DNA of 15,625 nucleotides from Actinomycetota bacterium (GTDB lineage Bacteria; Actinomycetota; Actinomycetes; Nanopelagicales; Nanopelagicaceae). The DNA lies in the NCBI GenBank assembly GCA_947380835.1, contig CANCSL010000029.1, forward strand, positions 1-15,625. The letters are read 5' to 3'. This document shows, in pieces, positions 13,468 through 15,625 of this stretch (positions are counted from its first letter, which is position 1; every line of letters starts with the position of its first letter). Below the pieces are notes generated by a model that was given only the letters and a program-made list of their open reading frames with translations, did not search any database and was not told the DNA's origin. The position numbers and the translations under genes are program-made.

Positions 13468-14337
13468 CTTAATTCCGTTATCGGCTCCCTTCTTTATATC
13501 TCGCTGTTGATCGCAACCGCAGCAACGGGCGCCCACTACATCGTCGGTCACGTCACGGATTTAGGAGCATCGTCAGCGGCGCTGGTAAAAGATTTTGGTG
13601 CCAAGAAGAGCACCATCGTTCCGATGTTGATTGATCAAGTTGTAAAGAACGCAGATGCGAAGGAAGTTAAGACCATTAATCAAAATCGAGCGCAGATCAC
13701 TAAGGCGCTCAATGATTTGCTAGACAATCCACAGTTCTCCGATGCGCTCTCAAAGACCCTGGAACCCGTTGGTGCGGCTCTCGCCGCCGGCCAAGATTCA
13801 GTACAGCTAGACACGACGGTGTTGGTAAAAACGATCTCCGATGAGGTCAATAAAGTCGCTGGAAAAACTGTTATTTCGCCGAAGGACTTGAAGAGTATTT
13901 CTAAACCACAACCGCTCGACCTCAAGCAACCATCCAAGATTTTCAAGACAGTCAAAAACATCATTAATTTACTGATGCTCTTTTGGGTTTCAGCCCTGGC
14001 GCTCCTCGTCATCCTCTTTATTCGCAAGCGAGAGGCGGCTTTCAAGCTTTTGGGCAAATTCTGCTTGGCGCTGGGAGTGCCAGTCCTGGCGCTCTGGTTT
14101 GTAATCCCAACGATTTTGGTTCACTTTGCTAATTCCAGCGTTGATTCCAATCTACCAGGGACCTTATTACCTATTGCGTTCAAAGAAGTAACTGGTTTCA
14201 CAGAGATCATGGGAATTGGATTTACCGTATTAGGCGTTATATTGCTTGTTGCGGCCAAAATGACCAAGGGCTCCAATCTCCACGGTCCACGACTGAAGGC
14301 GGAATTGAATGTCGAAGGTGATCTCCGGTCTCACTGA
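13453..14337 (+). CDS. Unknown four-helix membrane protein with extracytoplasmic domain
   Basis: This 294-aa protein is not recognised. Its layout is a membrane helix near residues 8-28 and then about 135 residues outside the membrane, probably helical, with TINQNRAQITKALNDLLDNP at 74-93. Three more helices lie near 170-190, 203-225 and 250-270, followed by a short polar C-terminus. No catalytic motif, metal site or lipobox is visible. It has its own likely leaderless promoter, and its start codon lies in the terminator hairpin of the preceding operon. The last 29 bases overlap the start of the permease gene, so the two are probably co-expressed, and a role alongside metal transport is possible but unproven. 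Confidence 0.7.
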   Translation: MKGRFLNSVIGSLLYISLLIATAATGAHYIVGHVTDLGASSAALVKDFGAKKSTIVPMLIDQVVKNADAKEVKTINQNRAQITKALNDLLDNPQFSDALSKTLEPVGAALAAGQDSVQLDTTVLVKTISDEVNKVAGKTVISPKDLKSISKPQPLDLKQPSKIFKTVKNIINLLMLFWVSALALLVILFIRKREAAFKLLGKFCLALGVPVLALWFVIPTILVHFANSSVDSNLPGTLLPIAFKEVTGFTEIMGIGFTVLGVILLVAAKMTKGSNLHGPRLKAELNVEGDLRSH

Positions 14338-15535
14338 AGGCTGGTGGATGTTCTTTGACACCTTCTGGGCGCTGATATTTGGCTTCATCTTGTCCGGCGC
14401 AGTTCAGGCTTTCGTCTCTAAATCTCAAATGCAAGCCGCGTTGGGCGATCACCAACCTAAGACCGTCGCCAAAGCGTCTTTCTTCGGTGCCGTTAGCTCT
14501 TCTTGTTCTTATGCCGCAAGTGCCTTAGCCAAGAGCCTCTTTGCCAAGGGGGCCGATTTCACCGCATCGGTGATCTTTATGTTCGCCAGTACCAACCTTG
14601 TGATCGAACTTGGACTTGTCCTCTGGATTCTTATCGGCTGGCAATTTGCTGCCGCAGAATTTGTCGGTGGCACCGTAATGATCGCATTGCTCTGGTTTTT
14701 GCTGCCTCGACTTGTTCCTGAAAAAATGATTTCGGCAAGTAGATCGATGGTCGAAGTTCCCGATTCGATGGAGATGTCCTCGGGCGAAAGTATTGGTACC
14801 AAAATCAAAAGTCGCAGAGCGTGGTCCGATGCCGCCGGCTACACCATTGGCGATTTCACTATGTTGCGCGTGGAGCTCGTTGTTGGATTCATCGTCGCGG
14901 GGCTGGCTTCGACTTTGGTCTCCGTTTCCGTTTGGCGCAGTCTCTTTATTTCAGGTCATGGCTTTTTCTCTGAAATTGAAAATGCAATTATCGGTCCATT
15001 CTTGGCCTTCATAAGCTTTGTTTGCTCGGTGGGAAATGTGCCATTGGCAGCAGCGCTCTGGAAAGGTGGCATCACCTTTGGCGGCGTTATTGCCTTTATC
15101 TTTGCGGACTTGATCGCATTTCCTTTAGTGATGATTTATCGAAAGTACTACGGAACTCGCCTAGCGATTCGGCTTACTCTGGTCTTTTGGGCGGTCATGG
15201 CGATCAGTGGACTTGTGACCGAAGAAATTTTTAAAGCTTTCTCGTTAATCCCACATCGCCACATGGATTTCATGGCAATGAAACATTTTGGCTGGAACTC
15301 CACGACCATTCTCAACTTCGTTGCCCTCCTGGCTGTGGGCGTTATTTATTGGCTTTACAAAACTCAAGCCGGCGACAGTGCCGATAGCGAATACGCCAAA
15401 GATCTAGTCTGCGGAATGCAAGTTCGAAAGGCTGACGCTCCGGCTGTGGCAGAGCTCGATGGCGTTACTTATTACTTCTGCATGGTTGGCTGCAAGGAAT
15501 CTTTGTTAGCCACCCCTGAAAAGTACATTAAATAA
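14309..15535 (+). CDS. COG0701/ArsP-like permease fused to a C-terminal YHS metal-binding domain
   Basis: This 408-aa protein consists of a permease of the DUF318/ArsP_1 superfamily, which includes arsenite, organoarsenical and Cu/Zn efflux permeases, and a C-terminal YHS domain. The membrane part has about eight helices. Two family-like repeats with buried cysteines are FFGAVSSSCSYAASALAK (58-75, C66) and ISFVCSVGNVPLAAALW (235-251, C239). The YHS domain spans about 365-408, with C368 (VCGM), Y388-Y389-F390-C391 and C395, as in copper ATPases and other metal-handling proteins. GGCGGA lies about six bases before the ATG, inside the end of the previous gene. The likely role is export of a soft metal or metalloid, with the YHS domain sensing or delivering the ion. 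The exact substrate is unknown; copper is a reasonable first guess. Confidence 0.83.
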   Translation: MSKVISGLTEGWWMFFDTFWALIFGFILSGAVQAFVSKSQMQAALGDHQPKTVAKASFFGAVSSSCSYAASALAKSLFAKGADFTASVIFMFASTNLVIELGLVLWILIGWQFAAAEFVGGTVMIALLWFLLPRLVPEKMISASRSMVEVPDSMEMSSGESIGTKIKSRRAWSDAAGYTIGDFTMLRVELVVGFIVAGLASTLVSVSVWRSLFISGHGFFSEIENAIIGPFLAFISFVCSVGNVPLAAALWKGGITFGGVIAFIFADLIAFPLVMIYRKYYGTRLAIRLTLVFWAVMAISGLVTEEIFKAFSLIPHRHMDFMAMKHFGWNSTTILNFVALLAVGVIYWLYKTQAGDSADSEYAKDLVCGMQVRKADAPAVAELDGVTYYFCMVGCKESLLATPEKYIK

Positions 15536-15554
15536 GGGTTTTAGAGCCTTTTGG

Positions 15555-15625
15555 CTAAGTCGATCCGATATATTTTTTGTATCCGGCAATCCAGTTAACG
15601 GCAAAAGCCTGTTGAGCTATTTTCA
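15555..15625 (-). CDS. Possible C-terminal end of a minus-strand gene (runs off right edge)
   Basis: On the minus strand an open frame enters from the right edge and ends at TAG (15557-15555). The 22 visible C-terminal residues include AFAVNWIAGYKKYIG. The composition looks like real protein, and a short inverted repeat (AGCC TTTT GGCT, 15544-15555) at its end and after the permease stop could serve both convergent genes. The fragment is too short to identify. Confidence 0.35.
   Translation of the reverse strand, partial: KIAQQAFAVNWIAGYKKYIGST

Overview
The window looks like a piece of a compact, mid-GC actinobacterial chromosome. The evidence is indirect. Several genes have a TANNNT-type -10 box six to eight bases before the start codon, which suggests leaderless mRNAs. 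Genes are packed with ATGA and TAATG overlaps. The cell-surface and respiratory protein types are those seen in Actinobacteria, and a planktonic freshwater lineage is possible. No rRNA, tRNA, insertion sequence, CRISPR array or phage gene was recognised, and no stretch longer than 300 bases lacks a gene.

Region 1 (1-2157): the N-terminal two thirds or so of a SulP-type anion transporter runs off the left edge on the minus strand. Divergent from it is a GT-B glycosyltransferase (874-2157), probably leaderless.

Region 2 (2159-8939, all minus strand): a seven-gene surface-polysaccharide operon. In transcription order it encodes an ABC-2 permease (Wzm/TagG-like), its ATPase (Wzt/TagH-like), a glycosyltransferase, an N-acetyltransferase (WbpD-like), a PLP aminotransferase (WbpE-like), a Gfo/Idh 3-dehydrogenase (WbpB-like) and a nucleotide-sugar 6-dehydrogenase (WbpA-like). 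The last four make up the known route from UDP-GlcNAc to a 2,3-diacetamido-2,3-dideoxy-uronic acid nucleotide. The cell therefore probably exports an acidic, diacetamido-uronate-containing glycan through the Wzm/Wzt pair. The operon ends one base from the convergent glycosyltransferase.

Region 3 (9070-11399): a small secreted protein with an Ala/Pro segment and a very basic Lys/Arg tail; a short-form ribosome hibernation factor (HPF/RaiA); an ADP-dependent NAD(P)HX dehydratase (NnrD); and a secreted Ala-rich protein that is almost entirely thirteen uninterrupted 11-residue repeats.

Region 4 (11679-13398): a translationally coupled three-gene respiratory-type operon. It holds a 56-aa His-rich one-helix membrane protein, a diheme cytochrome b N-terminal (b6-like) subunit, and a companion membrane protein with a large extracytoplasmic domain whose C-terminus only faintly resembles cytochrome b subunit IV. 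No Rieske protein or cytochrome c is in the window. This is the best candidate here for an uncharacterised system.

Region 5 (13421-15535): a long hairpin whose right arm contains the start codon of the next gene, an unknown four-helix membrane protein, and a COG0701/ArsP-like permease fused to a C-terminal YHS metal-binding domain. The tail of a minus-strand gene may enter at the right edge.
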